A stretch of 64,000 nt of DNA from Merluccius polli (lineage: Eukaryota > Chordata > Actinopteri > Gadiformes > Merlucciidae): assembly GCA_030340625.1 (NCBI GenBank), contig JAOPHQ010000368.1, positions 1-64,000 of the forward strand. The letters run 5' to 3'. The translations under genes were made by a program, and so were the position numbers. Positions 22,654 to 34,940 of this stretch are shown piece by piece. Position 1 is the first letter of the stretch, and the number at the start of each line of letters is the position of its first letter. Below the pieces are notes generated by a model that worked only from the letters and a program-made list of their open reading frames with translations, was not told the origin of the DNA and ran no database searches.

Positions 22654-22667
22654 CCACCTGGTGGCAG
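22654..22667 (+). promoter_or_regulatory. CTCF-like core motif
   Basis: CCACCTGGTGGCAG agrees with the CTCF core consensus at 13 of 14 positions. It lies just right of the 22129-22583 insertion, in possibly repetitive DNA. Motif only; binding is not known. Confidence 0.25.
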
Positions 22668-22788
22668 TCCAGCATCAAAGCATGTAGAAGGCCCGTCCCT
22701 ACTCTGCTTCTGATTGGCTAACCCAGCTTACCCTCACCCTAACCTAACCAACCAAACAAACGAAGGCAATGAACACAAGGGAAACCTT

Positions 22789-22852
22789 TCTTAGCCCCCG
22801 CGGCGTGCATTATTTTTCGATAAACGCACACTTCGTCGTGGATAATCACTTA
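22789..22852. repeat. Fragment of the palindromic-head transposon family (third copy)
   Basis: CTTAGCCCCC, GTGCATTATTTTTCGATAAA, then CGCACACTTCGTCGTGGATAATC match, as inverse complement, the heads of the elements at 40050 and 47217. Only about 64 bp of one palindrome arm remain here. Confidence 0.75.
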
Positions 22853-24390
22853 GATAATACACGTTCTCACAGATACAGGCGCAATATCGGGACAAAAAAG
22901 GCATACTAATCTTTGCTCTTTTATCGAAATGAAAAACAGCTCTGAATGAAAAGAAAAAGACTGGAAATTTTGTTTTTTAAATTTTTGCATCCAAAAATAG
23001 ACTTGAGTCCTAAGCACACTACATTTGTGCTCTGTGTGCTTTGCTTCATTTTAAGACATGATTGTTTGTGTCATGCTGCAAATATGAGGGAAACTGCTCC
23101 TTATGTTTTGGGCTTCACATTAATAAGGATTTTAGAATGGGGGGGGGGTATCAGCGTTCCTCAAAATGTAAACATGAAGAAAACAAATTATTTTATTTAA
23201 TTAATTTGGCTTGGTAACAAGGCTAGTTGGTCTGTGATGATTTTGGTAGGCTTGGGTTAGCGGGTGGTTGCCACCCGAAACAAACTGCAGTTGTTACTTG
23301 GCACAGAATCAAATGTGGAATCAGCGTTTCCGCCATCTCTTAGCTTTTTTTAACTTTAACAAACTTCCTGAACATTAACAAATTTCGTCGGCAGATGTTT
23401 TATAATTGTATGTGGGTGAGTGTGCATATCAGGAATGCATGGAAGAGGGGTCTGGAAGATTGCTCTGTCCCAAAATGGTATATGGTTAAACTCATCAGGT
23501 GGTAAAAATGTTGACGTTGGGGTCCATTTGCTCAGTGTATTGAACAAAGTTCATCTTAGGGACGACAGACTGTGGGTGAGGGTATGCTGGGGAGTGTTAG
23601 ATGGGATAAATCACTTCTCAGATCAGCTAATGACCCTGGACCAAAGTGTGTAATCCAAAGCAGTGAAGCCTGGTACGGCTACATGGCCCTGTTCACCTGT
23701 TAGAGAGATTAGCGATGTGTTGCGCATGGCGGAGTCTGGGGAAAGTCCTTCAACGCAAGGCCTCAAACAACACCTGAGGACACCAAGGACTCCAGTAAAT
23801 CAGGACGTAGTGTTGGTTTACCCTGGTGCCGCCTGGTAGCATAGTACCTGCTCACAAACTTTGACAGTTTGTTCTCCCCTCGGGCCAATAATAAGCGACT
23901 AAACTTAACACTTAACCTCTGTATCCAATCAGCTTTGCACCTCGTTACTTTCAACATCATTGTATTCATATAATTTATGTATAAATATGTTTTACTTTTA
24001 ACGGTACGTAGAGCTGTAACTGTTCCTACCGTTTCTTATTTTGTTTTGTTTTTGTCTTTTAACTTGGCCCAGCTGACCTATGACAAGAACTGCCCAGAGG
24101 ACCATGTGTCTGTGTACTGTACATTTGATAATCAAAATATTTTGAGTCTTAAAAGAGTTACTCTGACTCCAGAGTAACTCTTTAAGGGTTAGGGTTTCTG
24201 GTGAGTTTATTTAGTTATACATCCACTAAAGCCATACATCCATTCGTACATCCACTAAAGCCATTCAAGACATTTCCTCATCATCTGCTGCACGGAGCCG
24301 TTCTTAATTGTCCTTGGATTGAGTAAAGAGCCCACATTATGATGCTTTCACTTTATGAGATGGCACAGTATAAAGGTTAGCCCTTCACAA
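22853..24390. other. Single-copy block, no gene seen
   Basis: AT-rich DNA with a G10 run at 23139-23148 and a duplicated 17-bp word ACATCCACTAAAGCCAT near 24220 and 24249. The 77-codon frame at 23420-23653 has no recognisable domain. Confidence 0.45.
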
Positions 24391-24397
24391 TGTTAAG

Positions 24398-24628
24398 CAA
24401 GTATGTGTGTGTCTGTGTGTGTTTTTGAGCAAGTATGTGTCTGTGTGTTTGTGTGTTTGAGCAGGTATGTGTGTGTCTGTGTGTTTGAGCCGGTATGTGT
24501 GTGTGTGTGTGTGTGTGTGTTAACACGCGCATGTGCGTGTACGTGTGCATGTGTGTACGCGTGAATGTCTATGTACACATGCATGTGTGTGTATGCGTGC
24601 ATGTGTGTGTGTGTGTGTGTGTGTGTGT
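24398..24628. repeat. Compound (GT)n array
   Basis: It begins with three or more higher-order units of about 35 bp (GAGCAAGTATGTGTGTGTCTG-like, 24388-24500), followed by pure GT cores at 24495-24520 and 24602-24628. Confidence 0.9.
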
Positions 24629-26597
24629 GAGATATAATCACAACCTGATATACACACCAACATGTGGCTCAGAAGCAAAATACTCACTTCATACATTGTG
24701 GACGAAACTGAGTGAACAGAACTGGCAGAAATAAGGAATAGCAAAATGTGTTTGAGGTTATATGGTTGTGGTCATCAATATTTATAAAGGGAATGGATTG
24801 GGGTCAATGGTTCAGTGTGGGAATTAGGAAGGCCTTTGAAACATGTGTATAACTAAATCACACAGCGTCATAAGGTTGAAATTTGTTTTTGTACAGTTTG
24901 CATGGTTACTTATGGCGATACCCAAATTAGCTGTAAACATGATAACATTATTAATGTTAATGCCATTGCCTGCCTTGTGGAGATTATGTCAGTTGTGAAA
25001 ATCCATACAACTCAACTAACCCCTAAACACTGGTGATTATTTTAACGCGCCCAACAACACTATTTAAGTTTTAGTACACCTTGTCATTAAATGACAATAA
25101 CAATGGACATATACACACATCCAGCAGCAAAGTATTTGCATACCTGATGGTTTAACATCCTATGAAGACGGCCAGCAGCATATTCTGAAAAGACCACCAC
25201 ATGCATAATTATAAGCACAGACATTTTTAGTGTATGACTAACAAATAACATCACAATGTACAGAATACTTTTGAATCTGAACAATGAATGTTGCATAATG
25301 TTGGATGCTGTCCAACATGAATTCTGCCCAATGGTATACAGAATGAGACAAATGTGTGTGTTTTTTTGCCGCCATCCCCTTTGTTTTATACATGACTCAA
25401 CTGAGATATAGTCTGCTGTGAAACAATGTGCTTTGAGACACTTTGTTCTGTGGAATCAAATTAAATTCCACATTGAAGGAGGTTTGGACTTCATAAGTGT
25501 GCGCAATAGAAGGGAAGGATGTACCTTATCTCTCAGGCTCTCTCTCTCTCTCTGTGCTCTCTCACTTTTATTATGGATGTCATTTGCATTTTAATTCGGA
25601 GCTTGAACCTGTGCTTAATAGAATTAAAATGAGAGACACGTTGACATGGGTTTGTGGCCCATGGATGCCTGCAAGTGCAGCGCGAGTGGAATAACTTTAA
25701 CCAGAGTTAGTTATGTAGTTGACCTTCGCTGAGATAAGGTAAACATTTGCAAATATATCAGCAAAAAATGTTAATTGTTACCATGCTTTTTTCCAAAGCC
25801 TGATTAAAAAAGCCCAATTTGAATGGGTTTCATAAATGATGTGTTGTTAGCCTAGTTTAAATTGTTGCTCTTAACCCTATGGGGCCATGTCCTTGCAACA
25901 AACCTAACAATTTTCCTGTTTTCCAATTTTTGTGTGCACTGTGGTTGCGGTTTTATTTTGGCATCATCCCAGGCCCTCTGAAGAGGACTTGTCAACACGT
26001 TTAAAGGTTAAAGGTTCAAAATCTTTATTCATTCCTTTTTGCAGCAGCAGCACACATACAACAACTTTTAATTTCCCTCATTCCCATACTCCCAGTTTCT
26101 ATGATGTAAGGACAGAGCGAGCGAGAGCTGTGAAGCGTGAACGTAGGCGCCTACATGTCTGTTGACCCACTGAGAGAGCGACCGCGGTGGAAGGAATTTT
26201 GCCATTTTTATAATTAGAGATGAGAGACAGACGTGAGGAGGAGCAGAGCGACGCACGCTCAAGTACTCCAACCGACGCACCCCAACAACAACCACATGTC
26301 CCACTGTAAACACTAACATCACAGCAATCAACTCCACGTTGAGCGCCACTTTCACCATGCAGGTGAGCGTGACAACAATAACAGTAAACTACCCATACCC
26401 ACCCACCGCCAACGCAACCCCCCACCCCCCTAGCCCCAATATCATCCGCACAATTGATGTCATGGCTTTAAAAATGTGTCAGCAATTCCACACGCAATTA
26501 AAATAAATAGTGTTGGTTGGATCCAATGGGGATGACCTTGTTGCGTTGCTGTCGTCTATTGGAGTATGAGCATGAGTCATTGAGTCAAGAAGAACAA
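24629..26597. other. Single-copy block with a CpG-enriched patch, no gene seen
   Basis: Mostly AT-rich DNA. A (CT)n of about 8 units lies at 25540-25554, and 26110-26290 is CpG-enriched (GAGCGAGCGAGAGC, GCGACCGCGGTGG, ACCGACGCACC). No splice-bounded frame is recognisable. Confidence 0.45.
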
Positions 26598-26620
26598 GGG
26601 GGGGGGGGGGGGGGGGGGGG
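26598..26620. repeat. G23 homopolymer
   Basis: Twenty-three consecutive guanines, the longest G run in the window. Confidence 0.95.
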
Positions 26621-27572
26621 CGCGTAGTGTGAACTCTTGTAGCTGTCGGTCTTGACCTTTCAAGCATTTTTCACACACAAGGATAAAATTGTTCATCATT
26701 GCAATTGTCGAAACAAAAATTTGAGTGGCTTCGGTAAAAAAAAAAAAAGGTCACAATGACAGCAATTATGGGAATCTTTCTGGATTCACTTGCCAGGAAT
26801 TGAGCGCTGGTAATTTTCAATTTTGACTCGCTGACGCAGGATATGTTGCTCCTGACGAACCTGCTTGCCGTAGTGCCAGAGTCACTCAGAATTCACCCGC
26901 CATACTGCTGCAGTGCTTCGTCTGAAAATATAAAGTCAATAGATAAGCCGCAAGACAAACAGCCTTCTTGTTTCGTTTTCTTCCCTCTTCTTGGTTTCAT
27001 CTCTCTGGGAGTGAATCAGAGGAAGAAGGGAAATCCAACCAAACATCTTTTAAGAACCCATAGCAAACAGATATGGAAAAACTATCTTGGCACGGGGCTA
27101 CCATACAGCCAGCTGTTAAGCTGTCAATACAGGTTTGTTCATAAAATGCCTTTGCCAATACGAGAGGATGACTAGTCCTTGCATTGCAAGTTTTGCTGTA
27201 GCCATGCTGGGCCTCCGACATCACAGCAGGCATCCAGTCCATCTAGATCTAGACTCAAAAGCAAAAAGCAAGGAATTATCTTTTTATAACAAAAGTTATT
27301 ATTTTAGCATTTTCCATGTTGTTTCCTGTCAACCTTCCTAACCAAAGATGTGAAAGGAACTCAGCAACTTTATAACCAGTATAACAATGATAGCATTATT
27401 GTGATTTAGTTTTTTCTTTTCATATTTCATATTCTTTGATGGGAAAAGGTGTGGCAGCCCCCAAACTTAACCAACATTTCACTGCACCTGCATGTTTGAA
27501 AAAGAATGGCGTTGTGCTGAAAACACACATACCAGAGGGTATAAAACTAAATTAAAAAAAGGGCCTCACCAT
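26621..27572. other. Single-copy stretch, no gene seen
   Basis: Unique-looking DNA with an A12 run near 26736-26748. The 110-codon frame at 26843-27175 has no domain and no splice context. Confidence 0.45.
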
Positions 27573-27608
27573 CGTGCGTGCGTGCGTGTGTGTGTGTGTG
27601 TGTGTGTG
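27573..27608. repeat. (GTGC)n-(GT)n microsatellite
   Basis: Three GTGC units pass into about 11 GT units. Confidence 0.9.
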
Positions 27609-27799
27609 ACACAAAACGAGTCGACGCACGAAGCACGTCAATTACGTCTGTCTGTGCAGATGGCGGGTTCACGGAGATATTCGCTTTGATGCTCCTCTGT
27701 GGGCGTTTGCTCTCCCTCTTCTGTCAGAGGGAGCTCTCGCTACTCGGGAAAACTAGAACATATTGACGGGCTTTTTTTCAAATATACTTCACGGTGCCC

Positions 27800-27905
27800 G
27801 TGGTGCCTTTCTCTGGCTGCTGGTGCTGCTCTCCACGCCGGGCGCGGTGCGTGGTGCGGGGTGCGGGGAATGCGAATGCGTTTTGCTGTTTGTTTTTCCG
27901 GGGGA
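27800..27905. promoter_or_regulatory. CpG-rich patch
   Basis: Dense CpG and GGGTGCGGGG-type words at 27830-27880 in otherwise AT-rich DNA. It may be a small CpG island; no transcript can be assigned. Confidence 0.25.
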
Positions 27906-28627
27906 AGAGGGGTAGATTGAGAGGGGCCAAGGCATTGATCTATAATTGGAATCTGCTCTTGGATGTGGAGGAGCTTTTAACGTCTCCACACACACACAAA
28001 AACAACCAAAAAATCCCTTTCCTCCTCCCGAGGAGCTAAAGTGAAAAAACACACAGGGACACACTCGTCCCTTTCAGGTATTAGTTTCTGTTTGGCATCC
28101 TCCAGAAATGACTCTTGTTCCACAGCACCATAGCTCCAACACTATATATATGTATTTATTTTTTGGGTTTGGCCGCAACATTTCATTTTTGTCCATGGAT
28201 ACAGATGAGGATATGATGGATCATAAATAAACAACTTCACACTTGAAAAGGCTCCAGCTGCATGATTCACAAAGTAGACACGGTGCACACAGCGACGCAG
28301 ACGCATAAAACCCTATCGTTCAAGGACAAGCGACTTTCGAAACGTTATCGCCCACAGTCCCGAAATATGTTTGTGTTTGTTGTCTGTCGTCGTCAGTTTT
28401 ATTTTTCTCCATTTATTGGGCCATTATTGGAGAAGCCGTCGCAAAGCAGCCCCGCGGCGTTAATGGAAGCCGCTCCCATAAAGACAGACACTGAGCAATG
28501 GCAAATCATTACAGCATGGGGCCCCTCTACATAGGCTGTCACAGCAAGCACTCACTGGGCATCCATCCTCACTCATATACTTGTAATTATGGAGCAGGAA
28601 AAACAAAAGCGCTTGTTTACATCCTTT
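27906..28627. other. Single-copy stretch, no gene seen
   Basis: Mixed-composition unique DNA. The 28330-28600 part has moderate GC and no simple repeats, so it could be conserved non-coding sequence. Confidence 0.45.
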
Positions 28628-28646
28628 GGGGGGGGGGGGGGGGGGG
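28628..28646. repeat. G19 homopolymer
   Basis: Nineteen consecutive guanines. Confidence 0.95.
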
Positions 28647-28860
28647 CATCCGTGTCAGGTATAATAAACACAAAATTAAAAAAAAAACACGAAAAAAAGA
28701 TGACATAAACAGGATTGATAATCGCCGTCCCAAATATGGCCGCCAACAACAACAATTCCCTCCCCAAATATATTCTGTTATTGCCCCAAAGCCAATGCTG
28801 ACAATCACGGTGAAATGGAAAGCTCGGATCTTGGAGGCCCAATGTCCATCTAATCTTTGT

Positions 28861-29650
28861 GGGTACCATGTGGTATCTTCTGGTACCTTGTGGTATCTTT
28901 TGGTACCTTGTGGTATCTTCTGGTACCTTGTGGTATCTTCTGGTACCTTGTGGTATCTTTTGGTACCTTGTGGTATCTTTTGGTACCTTGTGGTATCTTT
29001 TGGTACCTTGTGGTATCTTCTGGTACCTTGTGGTATCTCCTGGCACATTGTGGTATCTCCTGGTACTATGTGGTATCTTTTGGTACCTTGTGGTATCTTC
29101 TGGTACATTGTGGTATCTTCTGGCACATTGTGGTATCTCCTGGTACTATGTGGTATCTTTTGGTACCTTGTGGTATCTTCTGGTACCTTGTGGTATCTCC
29201 TGGTAGCTTGTGGTGTCTTCTGGTACCTTGTGGTATCTCCTGGTAGCTTGTGGTGTCTTCTGGTACCTTGTGGTATATTCTGGTACCTTGTGGTATCTTC
29301 TGGTACCTTGTGGTATCTCCTGGTACTATGTGGTATCTTCTGGTACCTTGTGGTATCTTCTGGTACCTTGTGGTATCTTCTGGTACCTTGTGGTATCTCC
29401 TGGTACTATGTGGTATCTTCTGGTACCTTGTGGTATCTTCTGGTACCTTGTGGTATCTTCTGGTACCTTGTGGTATCTTCTGGTACATTGTGGTATCTTC
29501 TGGTACCTTGTGGTATCTCCTGGTACTATGTGGTATCTTTTGGTACCTTGTGGTATCTTCTGGTACCTTGTGGTATCTCATGGTACCATGTGGTATCTCA
29601 TGGTACCATGTGGTATCTCATGGTACCATGTGGTATCTTCTGGTACCTTG
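28861..29650 (+). repeat. 20-bp minisatellite, about 39 units
   Basis: The unit TGGTATCTTCTGGTACCTTG repeats in exact 20-bp phase for 790 bp. Each unit is itself two 10-bp halves, TGGTATCTTC and TGGTACCTTG, that differ at two positions, so the array probably grew from a decamer. Most units carry the palindrome GGTACC. Variant units (TGGTACTATG, TGGCACATTG, TGGTAGCTTG) recur at spacings of 40, 80, 120 and 180 bp, showing block duplications of two or more units. All plus frames and several minus frames stay open because the unit has no stops; the 386-codon frame spanning it is not a gene. Confidence 0.97.
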
Positions 29651-30082
29651 GGCATTGACAGGATGCATTCAGCGGTGGCAAAGTACGCCGGTGCTAAACA
29701 AGCAGAGAGATTGACAGCGAGAGATAGAGAGAGATTTGACTGTTAGTGAAACTACTTTTTCCTCATCCTCCTGGAGACATGAATCAATAGAGTTAACTTA
29801 AACCAGACACTAGGGCGGAGTAAATTAACATTGGCCAGAGGCAGCAATCACACACGTCCATAAATAACACATGGAATAACAGGTGAATGAAAGTGATTCA
29901 TCATTTGACACATTCCTGTGACGGATGGAGGTGAATTATCCATTAAAACAACCGAGAGGCCAATTGGCCACATACCACTTCTTTGTCAGCGAGCCCATTT
30001 GCTATTGTATCGCGACCAGGAGTAAGTGATGACAGCAATGGAGAAGCTTTCAGGGACTTGTAACCATCCTGTCCGTCGTTAG
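29651..30082. other. Single-copy stretch, conserved-element-like
   Basis: Non-repetitive, balanced composition with words such as CCATAAATAAC, GTGAATTATCCATTAAAAC and GAGGCCAATTGGCC. No frame or RNA is supported. It is a fair candidate for a conserved non-coding element, untested. Confidence 0.35.
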
Positions 30083-30295
30083 TGTCATGTTTTGTTTCAG
30101 GGGTTAATTAGCTATTCTGTTGACCTGTGTGCCATGTATTTAAGTTACTTAGTTCCTGCCCCAGTTTGTCGGTTCCTATAGTTTGTATAGTCGGTTTGTT
30201 TCTGTCTGTGAGGTTTCATGTAAGATAAGCCTCCTTTTGCACCTGCCCTGAGTCTGATCTCTGCATTTGGGTTCACCTCCCTGCAAGCCGTGACA
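30083..30295 (+). mobile_element. Solo-LTR-like unit, 213 bp
   Basis: It starts TGTCATGTTTTG and ends CTGCAAGCCGTGACA, so the ends TGTCA...TGACA are inverted as in Gypsy-type LTRs. A TATTTAAG promoter-like word sits at about 30137. The closing part (CTGCATTTGGGTTCACC...CCGTGACA) is of the kind seen at the 3' end of fish Gypsy LTRs, from recall. No internal gag-pol sequence, second LTR or clean 4-6-bp target duplication is visible, so it is probably an old solo LTR. Confidence 0.5.
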
Positions 30296-30318
30296 GGGAT
30301 GGGGATGAAGGCACAAGC

Positions 30319-30342
30319 CCTCTCTCTCTCTCTCTCTCTCTC
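30319..30342. repeat. (CT)n microsatellite
   Basis: Twelve CT units shortly after the LTR-like unit. Confidence 0.95.
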
Positions 30343-30912
30343 CCGCAACTCTATTTATAGCTGAGCATGTGCAAATGTCAATGATTTATGCTGACATGTG
30401 TAAATGTTGCCGTCACATTAATAATTGTGTCACTAAAATACCCAAGAGGAAAAAAAAAAAAAACAGCTTGGCGATCAAAACGTACGCCGGCGAGCACATG
30501 AAACGGTGCCGTTGCTTGGGATGACGCTTCAAACGCTCTCATAGTGATAATAATGATGAGGTATCAGGCACCCGGGAAACAGCCAACCAATACAATTGCT
30601 GATTAGTAACGCAAAAGTGGTTTGGTAGTTTCCTTATAATTAGAGGTAATACAGCTGGCAAAACCAACATGGTGCACCGGTGTATCAATCAGAGATTCTT
30701 ATGAGGACATTTAGATGCCCCGGCAGATCCGTGGCCCGTGTTGTTGTTTCTGGTTGGAGGCCTACGTGCCCGTTTTCACAATGGGCACATGAACAAAAGG
30801 CATGGCAATCAATATTTCTTACACTAATTGAAGTGCTTTTTATCTGAGCCACTCTCAGTGGACTCACCGTGGAAGATTAAATGTGTTTTCTGTGCACACG
30901 CATTAGCATGCT
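30343..30912. other. Single-copy stretch, no gene seen
   Basis: AT-rich DNA with an A-rich run at 30450-30464. No gene supported. Confidence 0.45.
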
Positions 30913-30913
30913 G

Positions 30914-30975
30914 TGTGTGTGTGTGTGTGTGTATGTGCGTGTGTATGTGCGTGTGTGCGTGTGTGTGTGTGTGTA
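30914..30975. repeat. (GT)n microsatellite with ATGTGC interruptions
   Basis: Two GT cores separated by TATGTGCGTGTG units. Confidence 0.9.
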
Positions 30976-33900
30976 TGTCTGGGTAATACCGGTGTATTAA
31001 TATCTACCTGTGTATTTGTTTTAATATATTCCCTTTTCACCTTCAATAATGTAAATAGCTTGTTCTACTTCCACCTTTCTGTCTAGCCTTTCTTTAAGGC
31101 TTTCTGAGATGCCCCAGCTATTTTAATCAATATTTATGATGAGGGGGGGGGGGCGGTGTGGGTGTCCTCAAATTAGAACTCAGGTCATGAGGCTCTGCAT
31201 CACTTACAGTGGGCTGATTTTGAGTGCGGGACGCGTACATCCTGCAGGCTCATGCAAATGTGTGCTGGAAGTGGTCAGTGAGACCAGAGTGATGCTACGC
31301 TCACTCACAACAACATTTTTGCTCAGCGCACAATGTATGACCGCGGCTCAGAGGCTGCCATGACGTTGTCAATCCTTTCGGCATGCAATACGTTTGGTAT
31401 TATTCCTGCCCGTAAATGCCAGGGATTGTGATAGATTGCGTAGGGGCGATGTCTGACGCTGGATAACCCTCTCGCCTGTGCTGCAGATGTGGGAAGCAGA
31501 ACCCACCCTTTTTTTTTTCCAATGATCCTCACACATCCTATGGTTAAGTAACAGCCAGGCAGGTTTGAGTGCAAGGACAGGCCACTGCTTAGGTGCACAG
31601 GTGCTTCCTATAAGCCCTGGCCTGCAGCCAGAGGTTTATACGGTTATTGATTTGTTTCCTTTTTTTTCTCAAAAGATGTGGATTCTGTGTAAAGACGCTG
31701 TGACTTTTTTAATGTGTTAGTCTCCTTCCTTCTAATACCCTCGCTGATTGTGCTGTCTAACGAGTTGTTGAACTGAAAATGCTCATAGGAGAGTGAATAT
31801 GCCTCCAGGGACACGGATACAATTGCGTTTCTACAGTGAAAGGCCAGAAAATCAATGTTGAAAAATCATATTCAAAAAATCATTGCAGGGAAATACTGAT
31901 GGTGGAAACAACATGCTGTTTGGCAATCCACTTTCCTTATGAGTGTATGAGTGACAATTTAACACTTAAAGCCCTCATGGGATTTCTTGAATCTTAAGCA
32001 CTTTGACAGTTGGCCATGCTGCTGGTGTTTCTGGTGTTTAAAACGGATGGGACTACGGGCTATGCCATGGGTAGAATTAGTTGGATATAAGCCATCATTT
32101 TCTGGTGTATTCCAGCTTGACTGATGCATATGGTGAGCAATGCTGTGTTTCTTCACTATCACTTGAAATGTTGACGCAAGACTAGCTGCAGATGAACCCT
32201 CTCTGGTTTAGTTCCCCCCACCCTCCCCAACAACACACATCATTGGACAAAACAAGTTTCTGTGAAAAAATAAATCTTAGACCTTAAAGCCAAATGCATG
32301 GTAAATATCAACTTAACCAAGCAGCAAATGTGGTTTGAGGCTATACTTATGCGTGGTAATCCCACAGACTTTCAAGTGCAATCACACTCCACTTGAAAAT
32401 CCAGCTCTTCATACGACACAGAGTTTCCACTGGACCGACTGCTAATTATGTTAGCCTGCTGATTGAGTTTTTTTACTTTTTTGGGGGCGGGGATGCTATC
32501 TTCTGCAGTCATCACGCATAGCAATAGCTTTATCATCGTAGAGCTATAGTATTCCCAAAAGGAGTTTGCATGTATCTGGAACATGTGCCATTTTGAAGCC
32601 AACAAATTAGTTTTAAAGTTAGCTATCCTGCAGCAGAGATAACATTTGTCTATCTCCGTGAAATGCTTGATAGGATTTTAGTTTATTTATTTGTTTTTTT
32701 TCGACTAAGCATTTTTGAACGCCCATTTTTCCTCACAATTTAATAAAATATGAATTGTGACAATGTGGTATTAAACAAAATGGCCCAAAAAAATCCAACA
32801 CCCTCCCGTTATAGCACAAATATAAAGAGACATAACAACATAAGGTGTTATCTCTGTTCTACAACATCTGCCAAACAGAGTTTTTGATCTTGTGCTGCGC
32901 TGAAAGCACACAGCCCAGATTGATCTTTGTGCCATCATGGGGTCCGCTGACTAACCAGCATTCAGTCACCTTCCCTTCAGAGGACTTTTGAAAGGACACG
33001 AGCGGCACAAAGGACAGGGCTGATATAGGATCTGTCCATGGTGCTGAAAGCATTGAGACGCCATTCACATTAAAGCCCCATCAGGGATGATGTTGCTTGA
33101 CTTCCACCTTGACTTATCTGTTCAACCCAGCAGCTTGAAAGGTGACTCAAGACTACCGACGGTTTCGCCAAACTTTGCTGTTAGAGCGAGAAGCCATCAC
33201 TGTCTGCGCCTGGTACGTGCTCGGCAAGACATACTGGCCAGTTATTCACCGGACTTGGGTCGGCCATGCTGCTGGTGGGGTCGTATTCATGCATAGACCT
33301 ACTATACCCAGCATGTGGTTTTAAATCTCTTCACTACTTCTGTACAATATACAATGCATGCCTTATAACACATAATGTGTTATTATTGTTTGGTGTCAGT
33401 TGATGCCACACTATGGAAGCCAATACACCCCATGTCGCTTCCACGTGTGGTCATATCAGAAATATTTAATGTCACCATGTAACATATTACAATTTAACGA
33501 CGTGCCTGCGCACAACAAGTTTCCGCACTATTGTGATTCTTTAGTGAACCGCTTGAGCATCATTACGATCCTTGAGGTGGTAATGCAATAGTGATTTTTA
33601 ATCAATCATTTATTGTGTTGCTTGGTTCATTATAGTCCTATAGTGTCATTATAGTCCTATAGTGCAATGTGCGGCGTCTACCCGTGATTTTACTGCAATT
33701 CATTGATTTCGATTGTGTATCCTTGAAATCATTGCAATTCACTGATTTCGATTGTGTATCCTTTTTAGATAGACAATGAAGCAGCTGGTGTTCAAAGTAT
33801 AAAACAACATGGCTATAAAAGCATGACACTCACAAAATGATTTAGTACAATTCTGTTTGCAAGACCATCGGATACAGCTATAAAAATATGAATGTGCCTG

Positions 33901-34470
33901 TTTGTTTTGGTGGAGTGGATGCAATGAAGCAATGCGGACTCAACTAGACGACAACAAATTATTATTTTTTTGGACATGCACACATTATGACTCACAGATC
34001 ACATGCACTGTCTAACTGAAACACATGTGGTCTGCTGTCATTTACCATTTAAATGTGTCAGCCATTTCAAAATAAACATACGGAAATGCTAATGCCAAGC
34101 TGTTGTTGCTTTGAGTTTTATTGGAGTAGGACTATTTATAGGAGACGTTCACTGTAAAACATTGCAATTTAAACCTGAAAAGACCTTCACAAAGGGATGA
34201 TAAGAGTAGTCATAGTTTGACAGAGGAAAAAAAAAGGAAATAGATGAAATAAAGATGTGGCTGCATTGGTTTCAAGGCAGATCACTGATGCATGAAATAA
34301 CGTCCTCTGGCATGTTGCTAAGACCCATTTTGATGGAAGCGAGTACGGAAATAGCCGGCGAGCGACGCCATTTTGGATCCTCTGAATTACCACCATGTCT
34401 CATTTTATATATCCATTAATTTGGGAATGTCTTAATTCATTCATCTGTTAATGTATAAAGCATTCACCCA
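30976..34470. other. 3.5-kb block of mostly single-copy DNA, no gene seen
   Basis: A G11 run lies at 31143-31153. Two small tandem duplications are visible: TTATAGTCCTATAGTG twice at 33631-33664, and a 39-bp period at 33695-33770 sharing GATTTCGATTGTGTATCCTT. No frame has recognisable protein content. The low simple-repeat density compared with the rest of the window is notable. Confidence 0.45.
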
Positions 34471-34473
34471 TTA

Positions 34474-34560
34474 TTTCATTGATTGATTGATTGATTGATT
34501 TGTATTCATTCATTCATTAATGCATTCATTCATTTTCTTTTCTTTCATTTATCCATTAGT
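34474..34560. repeat. (GATT)n then (CATT)n tetranucleotide repeats
   Basis: About five GATT units at 34479-34500 and imperfect CATT units to about 34560. Confidence 0.85.
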
Positions 34561-34724
34561 ATATTTATTCAGATATTTTGGACGGTCATGTTTTTACCAT
34601 GCGCAATTCACATGGACATTCTACATATACTGCATGCAAAAGGTGACTGCCGATATCTCAACACGCCTCTACCAGCACACGGACTGCTGCCCATCATCGC
34701 ACACATCCCGCCAGTGTGCGAATT

Positions 34725-34940
34725 ATACCACGGGGGGGGGGGGACGGATTGTTTTTTTTTCTTCCTTCATGGGGCCTCCCCCGGCGTCTGGTTGCACCGT
34801 CGATAGTTACGCCAGTGTATTTGGCAATTAATATTTTAGCTCCCCCAAAATTTCACAAACCATGTTTCCAGGGGAGCTCAGGTGGCCACTAGGGGAGCCT
34901 AGTCCCCCAGCTCCCCCGTAACTCGCACCCTGCATCCCGC
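34725..34940. repeat. Possible GC-rich interspersed repeat with G12 run
   Basis: A G12 run (34732-34743) and T9 run are followed by inverted GGGGAGC/GCTCCCC words at 34868-34920 and GTAACTCGCACCC. The mix resembles fish interspersed repeats, but no termini or second copy are visible in the window. Confidence 0.3.

Noticed and set aside
28498..29658. 386-codon plus-strand open frame and overlapping minus-strand frames
   Set aside because: The frame is almost wholly the 20-bp minisatellite, whose unit lacks stops. Several frames on both strands are open at once, and no domain or splice context exists.
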